From the NCBI GenBank assembly GCA_028023455.1, contig JAQFVV010000063.1:2909081-2973080 (forward strand): 64,000 bases of DNA. The letters are read 5' to 3'. Made by a program: the position numbers and the translations under genes. This stretch comes from Epiperipatus broadwayi. Lineage: Eukaryota > Onychophora > Udeonychophora > Euonychophora > Peripatidae. Numbering within the stretch: the first letter of the stretch is position 1; every line of letters begins with the position of its first letter. Under the pieces are notes generated by a model that ran no database searches, had not been told where the DNA came from, and saw nothing but the letters and a program-made list of their open reading frames with translations. This document shows, piece by piece, positions 1 to 11,539 of the stretch.

Positions 1-1267
1 TGAAATGTTTTTGAGCATATAATCTATGTAGCCGATCTATACTCAACATTTATAAAATAAACTTTTATAAATCCATCTGTGCGAAATTATATAAATGTTA
101 AATTTAAGTTGGGCATGAATGGATATATAGATTTGTAAAGTTATATTAATTAATTAGGGGAGGTAATCTTAGGTTATTTGTTTCATAGTTAAATGGGGTC
201 AATGGATTGGATATGTTGGTGTAATTAGTAGATGTAGTATGAGGTTCGCTATGTGCAGAATCACAGTATATACCACACACCCCCTGTTTGCCTATGGAAG
301 GGATAGTAAAATGAAATGCAGTCCTTTCCTATGGAGTTTTTATTTTTATTGTTCTTTTTGCTGACAGATGTAACATTCCTGTTTGGTTGAGAGTCAATAT
401 CTTCTCTAACCATACTGTTCAGACGTACATTCCTGACAGTATAGTATTTAGTGCTGTCGTATTTTCATGCTACATTGAATACATCAATGTATCAAATGGA
501 TTGATGCCAGTTTGACTGCGAACTTTTGGCCTAAGGATAAATAAGGGATAGAATAGTTTCTTTTCAAATGCAAATCTATGTAGTTTATTCATACTCAACA
601 ATCTTAAAATAAATATAAAATTCATCTGTGTGGATGATTTAAAATCTTAAATAATAGTTTAAATTAAAAGAATATTAAAATCTAAAATAATACAAGTTTT
701 TCCTCAAATCTTAAAATGATTATATATGTGCATAAATAAATATTGTTTGTGTGTTAATTACTGGCAGTGGCTTTTATTTTTTTTATATTTAAGATACAAA
801 TTAAACAAGATATATATATTATCTCTGCATCTCCACTGAACTAGTGACTTGGGCTAATGGTCTAAATATAAAATAAAGTGGGATCTTAACAGCATGTATC
901 TGCCTACTCTATAATTTTTCTAGCTTCAAATGCCTAGATGGCACCTTTGTAGCACAGATACGGTAAGAGCTAGAGACTCAACTTCCTTTCTGACCGTTAT
1001 AATATATATATATATATATATACACTAATATGACTAAAATCTAACTTAATAACATAAAATACTATTTTTATAATAAATGACTGGTTCTCTTATTCGGTTC
1101 AAGTAAAATTAATAGTAACTATATATTAATTATACTTTTTTATGACTGTGTTCTCTACTATTTATTACTAATTAAAATTACCTTAACCTTCATGCACCTG
1201 GGATTAAGAGTTTAGTGCTAAAAGTTTAGTGTCTAGTTTAGTGATTTGCATTTTGATTTATCTTATA
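1..1267. other. AT-rich noncoding DNA
   Basis: No coding stretch, RNA gene or recognisable element was found on either strand. There is a short AT dinucleotide run near 1001-1022. The sequence is otherwise ordinary AT-rich filler. Confidence 0.6.
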
Positions 1268-1269
1268 TA

Positions 1270-2201
1270 CACCTGGGTCTCATTTTATGCGGATTATTTT
1301 AATGCAATTTTGAAGTTATGTGACTCATGTTTCTTCTTAATATCTTTCATATTTCACTATATTTATTAGATATCAAGAAATTTAAATTATTAATAACTTA
1401 TTTTCACTTGAAATACTTTTTTTAAAAAAAATTTAACGTTATATTAGCAGCTAACATGAATATGGCTTGAAGCTGTATGTAAATAACCTATTTATACTAA
1501 TGAGTAAATAATAATAATAGATTTATACTTACATATAAAAATATTGCAATAAATATTCAAAAAGTTTAAACTTTTAAAACGTATTTTGTTATATATAACA
1601 GAAATAAATAATCTTTTAGATTTTTAAAATAAAAAACAAAGATTTTATAAACTGAAAATAATCTTTCTAATGATAATGTATAATCTTTTTGTTTTGATTG
1701 CGATCTCATTTTTTTGATATAGAAACAGAAAACCATTAACACAGCACAAGACTGAAAATGGCACTAGTTGTACATTACATCACAAATAAAAATAAAGTAG
1801 CTAACAGGATTCTCTGGGCATAATTGCTGAGAGATTTTAGACTTTGTTTAAGAAGCTACAATACGTCACATCGAATCTGATTTCTTACCAGTTTACAAAT
1901 GAACACTAATGGTAATGATTAAAATATGTATGAAAAATGTAAAATTAAATACTGTAGTTAATAAAAAAAGTAAAAACGCTTTGTCTTGTATTAATTTTTT
2001 TTCAAATATTTGAATTTTTTTATTAATCATACTTTATATGCTTATTTTTTAAAAATGAATTTTAAAGTAATTTTATGTGAATTCTGAAAATTACAGCCCC
2101 TATCCCCTATTTTTCAAGGTAAGTTAAGTCTATTTTTGTGTGATTTTTTTAATACGGGTTTTTTGCGGAACCTATCTACTGCATAAAATGAGACCCAGGT
2201 G
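1270..2201. mobile_element. Tc1/mariner-like non-autonomous transposon
   Basis: A perfect 21 bp terminal inverted repeat starts CACCTGGGTCTCATTTTATG at the left end and appears in reverse complement at 2181-2201. Both ends are flanked by the dinucleotide TA (1268-1269 and 2202-2203), the target duplication expected of the Tc1/mariner superfamily. The 932 bp interior has no transposase remnant that I can read, so it is a non-autonomous or fully decayed copy. A CR1-type LINE 3' tail lies inside it, so the LINE fragment arrived later or was carried along. The superfamily assignment rests on the TA duplication and inverted repeat only. Confidence 0.6.
1785..1875 (+). mobile_element. CR1/L2-type LINE 3' tail fragment
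   Basis: This carries the 3' end block of the LINE family best preserved at 57.7-62.8 kb: a segment beginning TAAAGTAGCTAACAGG, then TCTGGGCATAATTG, GAGAGATTTTAGACT and a terminal CA(A)TACGTCACATC. The same block ends the copies at 19.3, 27.8, 23.0 and 57.7 kb. No coding sequence is retained, so this is an extremely 5'-truncated insertion, nested in a mariner-like element. Confidence 0.75.
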
Positions 2202-2203
2202 TA

Positions 2204-3960
2204 ATAGATTATGATGGTGTTGGTACACAGTAATTAAAATGAATAGTTTAAATTTATGTTAATTCAGATGAGCAGCAATTTCATGGCCGTTAGTTTAAAT
2301 TCTACATTTATTGTTGTAATGCTTTGTATATGTATTCATTTAATAGCTTAGATGGCAGACAAAAAAATAGCTCATTTTTTCATCTGCTCATAGTAAAATT
2401 CATACCAAGTGAGATGAAGATTAAGCAGTTTTCTTAAATGTTGGTTGGTAAATAATTTTTTGTATAGTCTGCAATTTAGCATATGTGTATTTGGTTTTTT
2501 ATGTACATTATATTTTTTGGTTAGTTTTAGTTTTATTATATATGCATGAATGTATTTGCATAATAAAATTTTTTAATAAACTGTGGTATATAGGTTTAAT
2601 TGTTCTACTATACTTTTAATTAAATTTTTATTCTGATCAAAACTTATAATCTAGCAATATATCAGTAAACTATTATACATAATCTATTGACAATGTATGT
2701 GCTGTGCCATCCTTATACATAAATTGGCCCAGGTGTAAGTATTTTTTGCAATCTCAACAAAATTTCAGTTAAAATGATATCAGATAAACAGTTTATATTT
2801 TCTATATATTGTAACCTTCTGGATAGGCACCAGAAATATCAATTGTAATTATATAGCACTGTATCAATAACAGCTGATTGCATCTTACTAAAAAAAATGA
2901 AATAGCCTGAAATTTAAATCTTTATTTATTAATAATCTAAAATTATGTTTAAAAGCATTTACATATATAATTTGAAGGTTTTGAGATACTTAATATTTTT
3001 CTTTAGTGAGTAATTAATGATAGAAGGGGGGTGGCTTGTCACAAAAATTGTCAGTTTGGTTTAAGTTGATCCAAATTTGTTTTATTTGTCTACAGAACAA
3101 TATTGATATTTGTTTAGATAATTCTCTGGTTTATTTGCTTATAATATTTTAATTCATAGTGCAATATATTTGGCTCATCATCATAGAAACTATCATTTCA
3201 ATCAGATCAGTTTAGTACCTGTAGAACAGTATTTATAAATGTTCATGTATGTTTGTGCCATCTTTCTACTTCATTTTCCATTCATGTACTTCATTAAACC
3301 ACCAAATCTCATGTATCATAGCAAAAACATTTAATTTCATAACCATAGTTGAGTAACCAGCTTAAACACATTGTAAATAAATTGATAGATCACTGGATCA
3401 GTGGATTATCAAACAGCAAATACGTTCTTAAATATTTTATTTGCTAAAATAATTATCATTAGTTTTTATTTTGTTACTTTAGAAATACAGAATATTTTAT
3501 TCTTGGTTCCATTTAATTTTTTTTTTTTTTTAAAGACAAAATAATTTTTCTTTCTTTCTTTTTCAAGATAGAAAGATTATTGCATATTTTGGAACTAATT
3601 AGCTCAGTGCAATGGGAGGAGCAATTTTTTTTTCAGAGTTTAATTTGAAGTGACCTTGGATTGATGGGAGAACAGATGCTTGGGTAAAAATCTAGTATAA
3701 AGGGAGAAATACTTTTACAAAAAGTTGACTTTGACTTTTGCTTTTCTGATTTGAATAATTCTCTCTCCATAAAAAGTTTTTATTAGTACGATTTCATTTT
3801 TACAAGTTAGTTCTTCCATGGTCCAAGCTTGAAAGTAAAAATTATAGATTTTCTGGATGAAAACAGTTTAGAAGTTCTACTGAGAAAAACAATAAGGAAG
3901 TAATATGCAGATGTAGTCAATGGTGAAATAAGGTACATCTTCCTGATTTTAACTAGCTAA
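2204..3960. other. AT-rich noncoding DNA
   Basis: No gene or recognisable element was found. A CCCAGGTGTAAG motif near 2730 recalls the end of the neighbouring mariner-like element but has no clear partner. Confidence 0.55.
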
Positions 3961-3964
3961 TTTA

Positions 3965-4200
3965 AATTCTAAATCATCATTTGAGATACATATGTATGTC
4001 TATATTATAAATTTATTTAACCTTAATTTCTAATATTAAAGAAATAATGGAAATGCATGTTTATATTTCAAAACTATTTTGCCTAAATCTTATTTCTAAT
4101 GTTAAAGAAGTAATTGAAACAGGTGTCTATATCATAAGTTTGATTTACTTAGATTTAATCCCTAACACTAAAGAAATAACTGGAATGTATGGATTTTGTT
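3965..4200. repeat. Degenerate 66 bp tandem repeat
   Basis: The block CTAATATTAAAGAAATAATG (from 4031) recurs as CTAATGTTAAAGAAGTAATT (from 4097) and CTAACACTAAAGAAATAACT (from 4163), exactly 66 bp apart each time. A weaker earlier unit begins near 3968. The units have diverged by substitution while keeping their spacing. Confidence 0.7.
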
Positions 4201-5445
4201 ATGCTGGATAATTTATGCTGAACTTTTTTATTAAACACTTCAGAAACTTGTGGCTGATAATTTTCTGCTAACTATAAAGGAATGAAGTTTAATGGAAGGA
4301 TATGTGTGGATAATTTTTTATAACCTGCTTTATTATTATTATTGATAAAACATTTACCTAACCATTGTGTATCTGGAAATAAGAAACAAATGTATGACAT
4401 ATGATTTAATGAACTATTAACTTATCTCTAAATGTGCTGATAAACAAATGGGTTGAAGAGTATGAAACTGAATGTGAATTTCTTTTATTTTATTGTTCGC
4501 CTCATTTGCACTTGATTTTTTTAAGTATATTATCAATAAACTTACTGTGAATTTGAATGGATTTATGAACCAATTAATTGTTTGCCTGACAAATAACTTT
4601 TGAAAATTTGGAACAAATGCTTAAATAAGTCTAATGAATTAAATAATAAATTATTGCTCTACTTATACTGTAATAAATATTTGTTTGCCACCAAGAAGAA
4701 TTTTCGTATGTGATATTGTCAGCGGTTTCATTAGCTATTGCCAAAAATTTGAAATGCTGTTAAATTAGACTCCATTAATATTATTTATCTCCCTGCAGGA
4801 AATTGTTATAGATTTATTCATATTTATGATTATACCAATGATCATCATCATTTAGTACCTGACCAAGATGTGTCATTTACAGACTATAAATGAACTTTTC
4901 ATTCCAGCCAAAAAAAAACTTTAATGATTATTATTATTATGTTAGCATTTGATAGATAGGTAGATTTAAAAATTTGTCTTATGATTTTTTTTTTATTCTT
5001 ATTATTTGATTATCTCTCTCTTCAAGAACATCTCACAAAAGTATAATATGGAAAAATATTACACTCGGTAATTAGTGGTTATTTCAGTATTGTTTTATTG
5101 TGTACTTATATTTTTATACACGTGTACTAGCTATAGAAATATCCATTTATTATTTGGTAGTTAACAGCTCATTTTTGAGAAGAGGTAGTTACATAAAATT
5201 TACTGTTTATATTTGTGTTTTTAAGAAGTTATAAAATAATTATTTCTTTATAATTGTTCTACTCAAAATTTAAAGATTTGTTATTTATCCCAAACTAAAC
5301 CTTTTATTTTCATTTATGTGCTAATGCCAGATACTCTAAAGAATTATTTCATCTTTGCTTTGCTATCAAGTTCTTTTGTCTTGCTTAGATAATAATAATT
5401 ATTATATTTCCAAGTTAAAATATTATACTTATCAGAAATGAGAGA
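4201..5445. other. AT-rich noncoding DNA
   Basis: No coding or structured feature was found, apart from short ATT and TTA runs. Confidence 0.55.
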
Positions 5446-5459
5446 TTTATTCATTATTA

Positions 5460-5821
5460 GTCAAAATAAGAGTCATAGATCAATTCATAGATCACATGAC
5501 CCTATCTCTTAAGCTTGTAAGTTATAAACAGTGAGGATTGCCAATTCCTCTACAAGCTTTATGATAAATGCTTAGCCAGAGCCAGCACTTAAAATATCTC
5601 TGTCAGGAACCCCTCCCCAAACCCCTGACCATGGTTTCATGCTTTGGGTTGGTATTTTTAGATCTAGTGTCTGAACCTACCCTGACACCTCTCTGAGGAG
5701 TGCCAAAGCACGAAACCATGGTCAGGGGTTTGGGGAGGGGTTCCTGACAGAGATATTTTAAGTGCTGGCTCTGGCTAAGCATTTATCATAAAGCTTGTAG
5801 AGGAATTGGCAATCCTCACTG
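5460..5821. mobile_element. Foldback element with 14 bp target duplication
   Basis: Two arms of about 124 bp (5524-5647 and 5703-5826) are reverse complements with a single mismatch (5639/5711), separated by a 55 bp spacer. Left of the palindrome lie about 64 further bases that are not mirrored on the right. The whole insertion is bounded by TTTATTCATTATTA at 5446-5459 and 5822-5835. The last arm bases overlap the right target copy, which looks like microhomology at the junction. The near identity of the arms suggests a recent insertion. There is no coding capacity. It is GC-richer than its surroundings. Confidence 0.75.
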
Positions 5822-5858
5822 TTTATTCATTATTACTTTTACAATTTATTAATTAATA

Positions 5859-5911
5859 ACTGAAACACAGGCTTATTCTATACCTGTGTCTATATATGTA
5901 ATATATAGGGT
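5859..5911 (+). mobile_element. 53 bp retroposon end with 16 bp target duplication
   Basis: A tiny insert begins ACTGAAACACAGGCTTATTC and contains a perfect 7 bp stem (ACACAGG / CCTGTGT). It is flanked by AATTTATTAATTAATA at 5843-5858 and 5912-5927. The same sequence ends the larger repeat at 11.49-11.54 kb, so this is probably a severely 5'-truncated copy of that family. Confidence 0.6.
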
Positions 5912-6189
5912 AATTTATTAATTAATATTGTTACAGTATTTTTTTATCAAATGTGATTTAAAATTGCTTATGCATTATTATGCTTATATATGTGTGTCTG
6001 TTATTTAACCCAGCTACAATAATGTTTGAATTAAAAGTAGAAATAATTTAATTCCAATCGGTTTCAGACAATAAAATGTCCCAAAAAGAAATGGAAAGTT
6101 TAGAGATTTATTTAAGTGTAAATTTATTATTTCTTTACTATGCTTAGATTGAAATGTATTTAGTGGCTATGCAGAAGGAAATTGTTTAT

Positions 6190-6335
6190 GTTATATATTG
6201 TTGTCAGGGATTGAGATTACTCTTCCTTAATTTATTTGAGTATTTGCCATGAATAGATTATGTATTGCATGGTCAGGTATTGAGATAGCTCTCCCTGTGC
6301 TTGTTGAAATATTTGTTAGTAGTGGATTATATCCT
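6190..6335. repeat. Degenerate duplication, about 67 bp unit
   Basis: ATTGTTGTCAGGGATTGAGA followed by a CTCTTCCTT-type block (from 6198) recurs as ATTGCATGGTCAGGTATTGA with CTCTCCCTG (from about 6264). The period is close to the 66 bp unit at 4 kb, but the sequence is different. Confidence 0.45.
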
Positions 6336-7023
6336 CCAGATTAAGTAGTTGTATTTTATGAATTATAGTATGTGAAGCCAAGTAGTATATTTCCATTATT
6401 CTTTTGGTGATGAGATCATGTCCATACCAGTTTGTCTAAAGCCTCAGATATTATGTTAGGCAGTCATTGTGTATTATTATTTAAATGATTGGAGTTACGA
6501 AAGTCTTTTTATCCATCATGCATCCTATGGAATGTTTTCCCATCATTTATTCATAGCCACGTGTAAGATAATTTGCTGATAAAAAAGGAAAAGAAAGGCA
6601 GAATTGATTTTTCTCACAGAACAGCTGAAGTAAAATTAGTATTAAAGCTTGGTTGGCCATTGTCATAATCTGTATTATGATATTTATCCCAATTTCTTAA
6701 GTAAACCGATCGAATTTAGTTATATTAATTATTTTATAATAGATAGCATAATTCAGATGCATGCATAAATTATTATTAATTTGGAAGGTATGAAGAAATC
6801 CATCATTGATGTGTAACTCTTTGATTATTGTTTCAAATCATATTACATTTATTATTTAGATTTTATACCAACTCTCATAATGTTTCATCCTCACTTGAAT
6901 GAGCAAACAAAAGAAAAGAAAGTGTATCTAATTAATAGAATTAGTTATTTGGTTTGTGAAAGATAGCTTAACTTTTTACTCATAGATTTAAACCCCTTTC
7001 ATATTATCTGATGTGCATTTGAA

Positions 7024-7345
7024 GTAAAAATGCCAAGAATTTAGTTTCACTTTTTATAATTTTAGTGCCAGTGTTTAATAGAGTTTTATTTTTCATGAGC
7101 ATATCAGAAGTGATTGATAGCTTGAATGTATTGAAAATAAAATACCAGAAATATAAAATAATTTTATATTTAATTATCTTAGCATAGTATTATAATGTTT
7201 CTGTGTCATATGTATAGTTTATAAGTAAGATACCAAGAAGTTTAGTTTCATGTTTATTATTTTGGTGCTGATATTATAATGTTTTCTTTATCAAAATGGA
7301 GTGATAGCTGGCATATGTTAAAATAAAATACAGAAAGCTTATTTC
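7024..7345. repeat. Degenerate direct duplication, about 200 bp period
   Basis: The block GCCAAGAATTTAGTTTCA near 7031 recurs as ACCAAGAAGTTTAGTTTCA near 7231. It is followed in both units by a TTTTATAATTTTAGTGC-like segment, an AGTGAT(TGA)TAGCT segment and an AAAATAAAATACAGAAA segment in the same order. Divergence is high, so the duplication is old. Confidence 0.5.
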
Positions 7346-9466
7346 ATGTTGTTTATTTTCATGTAGAATATTTAATCATTGATGTTAGAATTATCCCAAA
7401 ACATGTCTATGCATAAACTATAAAACCAAATGTTTATGTAAATTATCTTGTAATAAATGTTTTATTTATTTAAAGCTGTGTTCAGAATTTTTCTTTGACA
7501 TGCATTTGTGTTCTATATTTTCACACATGCACACACATTTATATATCCAATATGATATGATTGCACTATTCTATAATTTAATGATGAACATGTCCAGATC
7601 TGATGATGTTGCTTTTCTTGATCCAAACACTATATGAAATGTTTAATTATTTAATGATTCCCTAAAATTGAATTACTTGGTTATTATTTGGATGATGAAT
7701 TGAAATCAAAAGCACTCTATTTCTTTCATTATCTAATTACTACGATTTTTATTAGAACAATGCTTAATTTGTATCATTACTTTTATAATGGAAATATGTA
7801 GTTGTTGGAAAGTATAGATTTAAAATTAAGCCATGCAACAAATTAATTTCCTGCAATATTCACTTATTAGACATTAATTCAGTTACTTATTTTAAATTAC
7901 TGTAAAATTAAAAGTTAAGTAATGTCACATTTTATTTTGCATTTAACTCTAACTTATCGTGCAGTATAGTTAATCACCATTACATCTTTATTTTATTTTA
8001 TTTAATTTTAGCACACAGTAGAGATTGTTCAATGCATGTGGATGATGGAAGGAGATAAGGCTAAACTATAACTTGTAAATTTAAATGGCAAAACTTTACC
8101 AATTTTAATTATTTATTTACTCTAAAACTTAATAGATGTTTTGTTCCTATTAATCATAATGTTTCCACCCATATCTAATATACATTTTACACCCTATAGA
8201 TCTCTGTAACCCCCAACTGAGCTAAGCTGAGGTAGAACAGCATTTTAAAAGTCTCATTAATACATTTAAAAGCAAGATCAGGCTAGTAGTTTATTCTATG
8301 ATCAATAGAATTGGCACCCCCTCCCTGGGTATTTGTGGATAGGAAAGATAGGAGAGGGGTTGGGAGAGGGTTACAAAATATAATTACATATATATATAAT
8401 AAATATATTTATATATTTTTTATTATTAAGCAAAGCACTAAAAATATTAAAAATAATTCATATTTAAATCACTGAAAATATTTTAATAAAGAAGTCACAT
8501 TTGAAATGCAATTACATTGCTATTTTATTGATAATGTTAGAAAAATCTCAATTTTTCCAATTCTTCCCTATATTAAATATAGCTCGTAAATTTGATTAAT
8601 TTTCACCCTTGATTGAGTAAAAATAATTTTTAATAATTATTAATTTACTAAAAGAATAATCCACATTTGAAATTGTCATGGTACAATGTGAAAAAAAAAT
8701 ACTTATTATAATTAATATACTGTATTTAAAAATGATTTACTATAATTGTTGTATATATATTGATATGAAGATTTTCATAAGTTACAGATATAAATGATAT
8801 AAAGTGCCTACCATCTTTAAAATATTATATTTAGCATCCAGTTGATTGTGTAAACAAGCCAAAACGTCAGCATATTAAGTATAAAAATCATACATGGATG
8901 AACCTGCAAAGTATATCATTTAATATATAAATATATATTATAATAGAGTCAATACATAATTATAACTTCTTTTAATGTTAATATTTTTTAAATAAAATTT
9001 TCATCAATTTTATTTTCATAAAATATACAAGTTCGTAATAATTTTTCTACTTTGTTTTTTAATATGTTTATATGTATAATTAACTTAAACTTATTTTAAA
9101 TTTGGTTTCTATCTTTCTTCTTTTTTTTTTCAAAGATAAACTGTATTAATTATTTTTAAAAAAATATGCATCTAAATTCTCTGATCCCTTGACACTTTAT
9201 TTTCTGCCAGCTCAGAATATAATCTTTCCTTTTTTATATTCATATTTGAGGAAAACTGTCTGAAATATTCATGCTATATTCTTTGTTTAAGAATTCTCCA
9301 AATTGTGATCTTAAATTTAAGATTTCTTTTTTAATATAGTTTATTAAATTAATAGGTGAACTCAATAGAAGTCACTGCAATAATGTGTTAGCATCATTTA
9401 TTTTAAACAGTATTTTTGAATTTTAGATAAAAGTACATAATATTTATATTATGCATGTATTGGATA
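7346..9466. other. AT-rich noncoding DNA
   Basis: No gene was found. A GC-richer patch at 8160-8380 has C-rich and G-rich segments (ACCCCCAACTG; GGAGAGGGGTTGGG) that are only partly complementary. One arm of the GATGAACC(C/T)GCAAAG hairpin repeat, complete at 34.74 kb, occurs near 8893-8910. Confidence 0.5.
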
Positions 9467-9484
9467 ATAAATATAGACTTATGT

Positions 9485-10055
9485 TTTGCATAGTAGTCGA
9501 AATTGAATTTACATCTGGTGTACCAATATGCATACAAGCTAAATGTCGCTACAATTATTGTTGGGATTGCATTTTTTTTGTATACTTGGAGAATTTTTGC
9601 CAATGTTGTGTCTTTCTGATGGTAGTTATTTATCATTATTTGAACATGCTAGCACCACCAGATATTTTTGCTACAACTTGGTCACTATTTAAACTCAAAA
9701 CAGCACTATAGTTGAAAAACAGGAAAAGAGATACAGAACAACACAGCTAAACAAAAGAAAAAAGAACACAATACACCAAAACTGGCAGGACCCACATGAC
9801 GGGGTCCATCAACATAATGCATATATTAAAAAAAACATTAGACAAGCTGAATTCAGGCAACTTTCAATGCCTTAAGAGTAGCAAAAACACAACATAAAGA
9901 ACTCAAGAGAAAGCTTTTTCTCTCCTATATATCTGCAAACAATCTTATGCCCAGAAGAAGTGTTTAGATGCAGGAACAAACTTATGCTTACTGTGTAAGC
10001 TCAATCTCACCAATGTAATCATTGTTTTTTTAATCAATAAAGTATGCTTTGAAAG
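9485..10055 (+). mobile_element. LINE insertion with inverted 5' segment
   Basis: An 18 bp direct repeat, ATAAATATAGACTTATGT, lies at 9467-9484 and 10056-10073 and defines a 571 bp insertion. Its right part is plus-sense and ends in a 3'-UTR-like segment with AATCAATAAAG. Its left part reads on the minus strand as a LINE ORF2 C-terminus: an ATF...W-TRCK-F segment matching the L1/Tx1-type fragment at 51.2-51.5 kb (there IWSTRCKLIF, here YWYTRCKFNF). That similarity stops where the insertion ends. Opposite orientation of 5' and 3' parts inside one target duplication is the hallmark of twin priming. The breakpoint, about 9640-9720, is not precisely located. Confidence 0.6.
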
Positions 10056-10073
10056 ATAAATATAGACTTATGT

Positions 10074-11055
10074 ATAATTAAATTCATGCATAATATACAT
10101 TAAATTAAAAATACAGTTCACATAGCTAATGTCCACAATTTTAAGTAGATAAACTGCAAAACTATGGATGACCTAAGTTATATATTATGAAATGCCTCTA
10201 ATTTCATTTAATGACCAAGGGACTTTCACTGGTCACAATCAGAATCTATATTCCTATATTCTCCATTCATAAACACTAGACATCACCATTTTCCAATACT
10301 GCCTTGCAATTGGCTCACTTTCTTCTGGTGGGAGTCTCATTTCTTTATTTGATTGAATAAGTCTAGAGTCAACTGATCTTGCCTCCAGTGAATGAATCTG
10401 AAACTGTTATATTCATATACCAGAAAATGTCTCCATTCTCTGTTGGAGGTAAACTAAGTGTTTGAGCACTTATTTTGAGCAGTTCATTGTAATTTATATT
10501 AATAAAATCTTATAGAGCATTATATATATATATATATATATATTAAATGGTTTATAAATAGATTTTGGCTTCCCAATGAGCATAACATAACTATCTAAGC
10601 ATTCTATATACATGCTTTTTCATAATTTCCCTACATTTTTTTTTTATAAAAGTAGCAAGTAAAGAGAATGAGTTTTGTATTGTTCTTCTTTTTAAATATG
10701 CAATACGTTCTTGCTGGAAGCAAATTAGTAGATTAATTAAAAGAATTTGATAAAAACAAGGCATGCAAACTGCTTGATGATTCTAGACTACACATTTTCT
10801 GATACCTTTATTTACTTTCCTTGTCATATATTTGTTCCTTAATATTCAAAGTATCAAAATATAGTTTACACTGCCCTAACCATCAAAAATTATTAATATT
10901 ATATGTTAAAAATTTATTATAAATATTATAAAATTAGCTATACACCATAATTTTGAATATAGCTTCACATTTTTAATCCAAGTAATAATATAAATATCAT
11001 ATAAAAATGTTATTATATGCAAAAGCAAACAATAAAAAAATAAATACATTAATAA
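10074..11055. other. Noncoding DNA, one higher-complexity patch
   Basis: The stretch 10200-10480 has higher complexity and GC than its surroundings but no reading frame or family I recognise. An AT dinucleotide run lies near 10520-10545. Confidence 0.5.
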
Positions 11056-11059
11056 TATA

Positions 11060-11536
11060 TAGGGTATATGAGCACAGACTTTCACACGACCCACCACTCA
11101 CCACTCTATCTCATAACACTGATACACTTGAACACATTTATGTTGAAAAGATAAATAATCACCAATATACGTATTTCATGCTAAACCCAGCAATCATCAG
11201 TAGGTCCAGATTACCATCTTCTCTACACATATATGCTATAATTACTCAGATGTATATTAAGATAGCCAATCTTCATGCTTTAATGGACAGGCTTCAATCT
11301 ACTCCACACCCCAATTCTTCAACCGTCCATCCAATTGAAAATCTGATGATGGAATGCTCAAAGGCCACCCTGAGGCTGAGATTCTTGTCACACCCATGTT
11401 AACCTAAGATCAATCTGAACCCTCATGTAAAGGACATAATCCATTTAATACATATACAGGGGATGGGCAGACATCTCTACTGTGTAATAGCTGAAACACA
11501 GGCTTATTATATATCTGTGAGTATATATGTAATATT
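11060..11536 (+). mobile_element. Unclassified retroposon-like repeat
   Basis: This GC-richer block ends in CTGAAACACAGGCTTATTAT and a TATATATGTAATATT tail, the same end as the 53 bp insertion at 5.86 kb. That end-sharing is the only evidence that it is a mobile repeat. An open frame from 11007 to 11402 (131 codons) overlaps it. Its product has no signature I recognise, starts in flanking AT-rich DNA, and is not proposed as a gene. I could not find a target duplication for this copy. Confidence 0.4.
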
Positions 11537-11539
11537 TTA

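Noticed and set aside
1195-2738. A second, outer inverted repeat pair CACCTGGG / CCCAGGTG around the mariner-like element
   Set aside because: Only 8 bp match and there is no matching TA flank on the left.
11007-11402. 131-codon gene
   Set aside because: No recognisable domain, starts in AT-rich flank, and overlaps a repeat whose end recurs at 5.86 kb.
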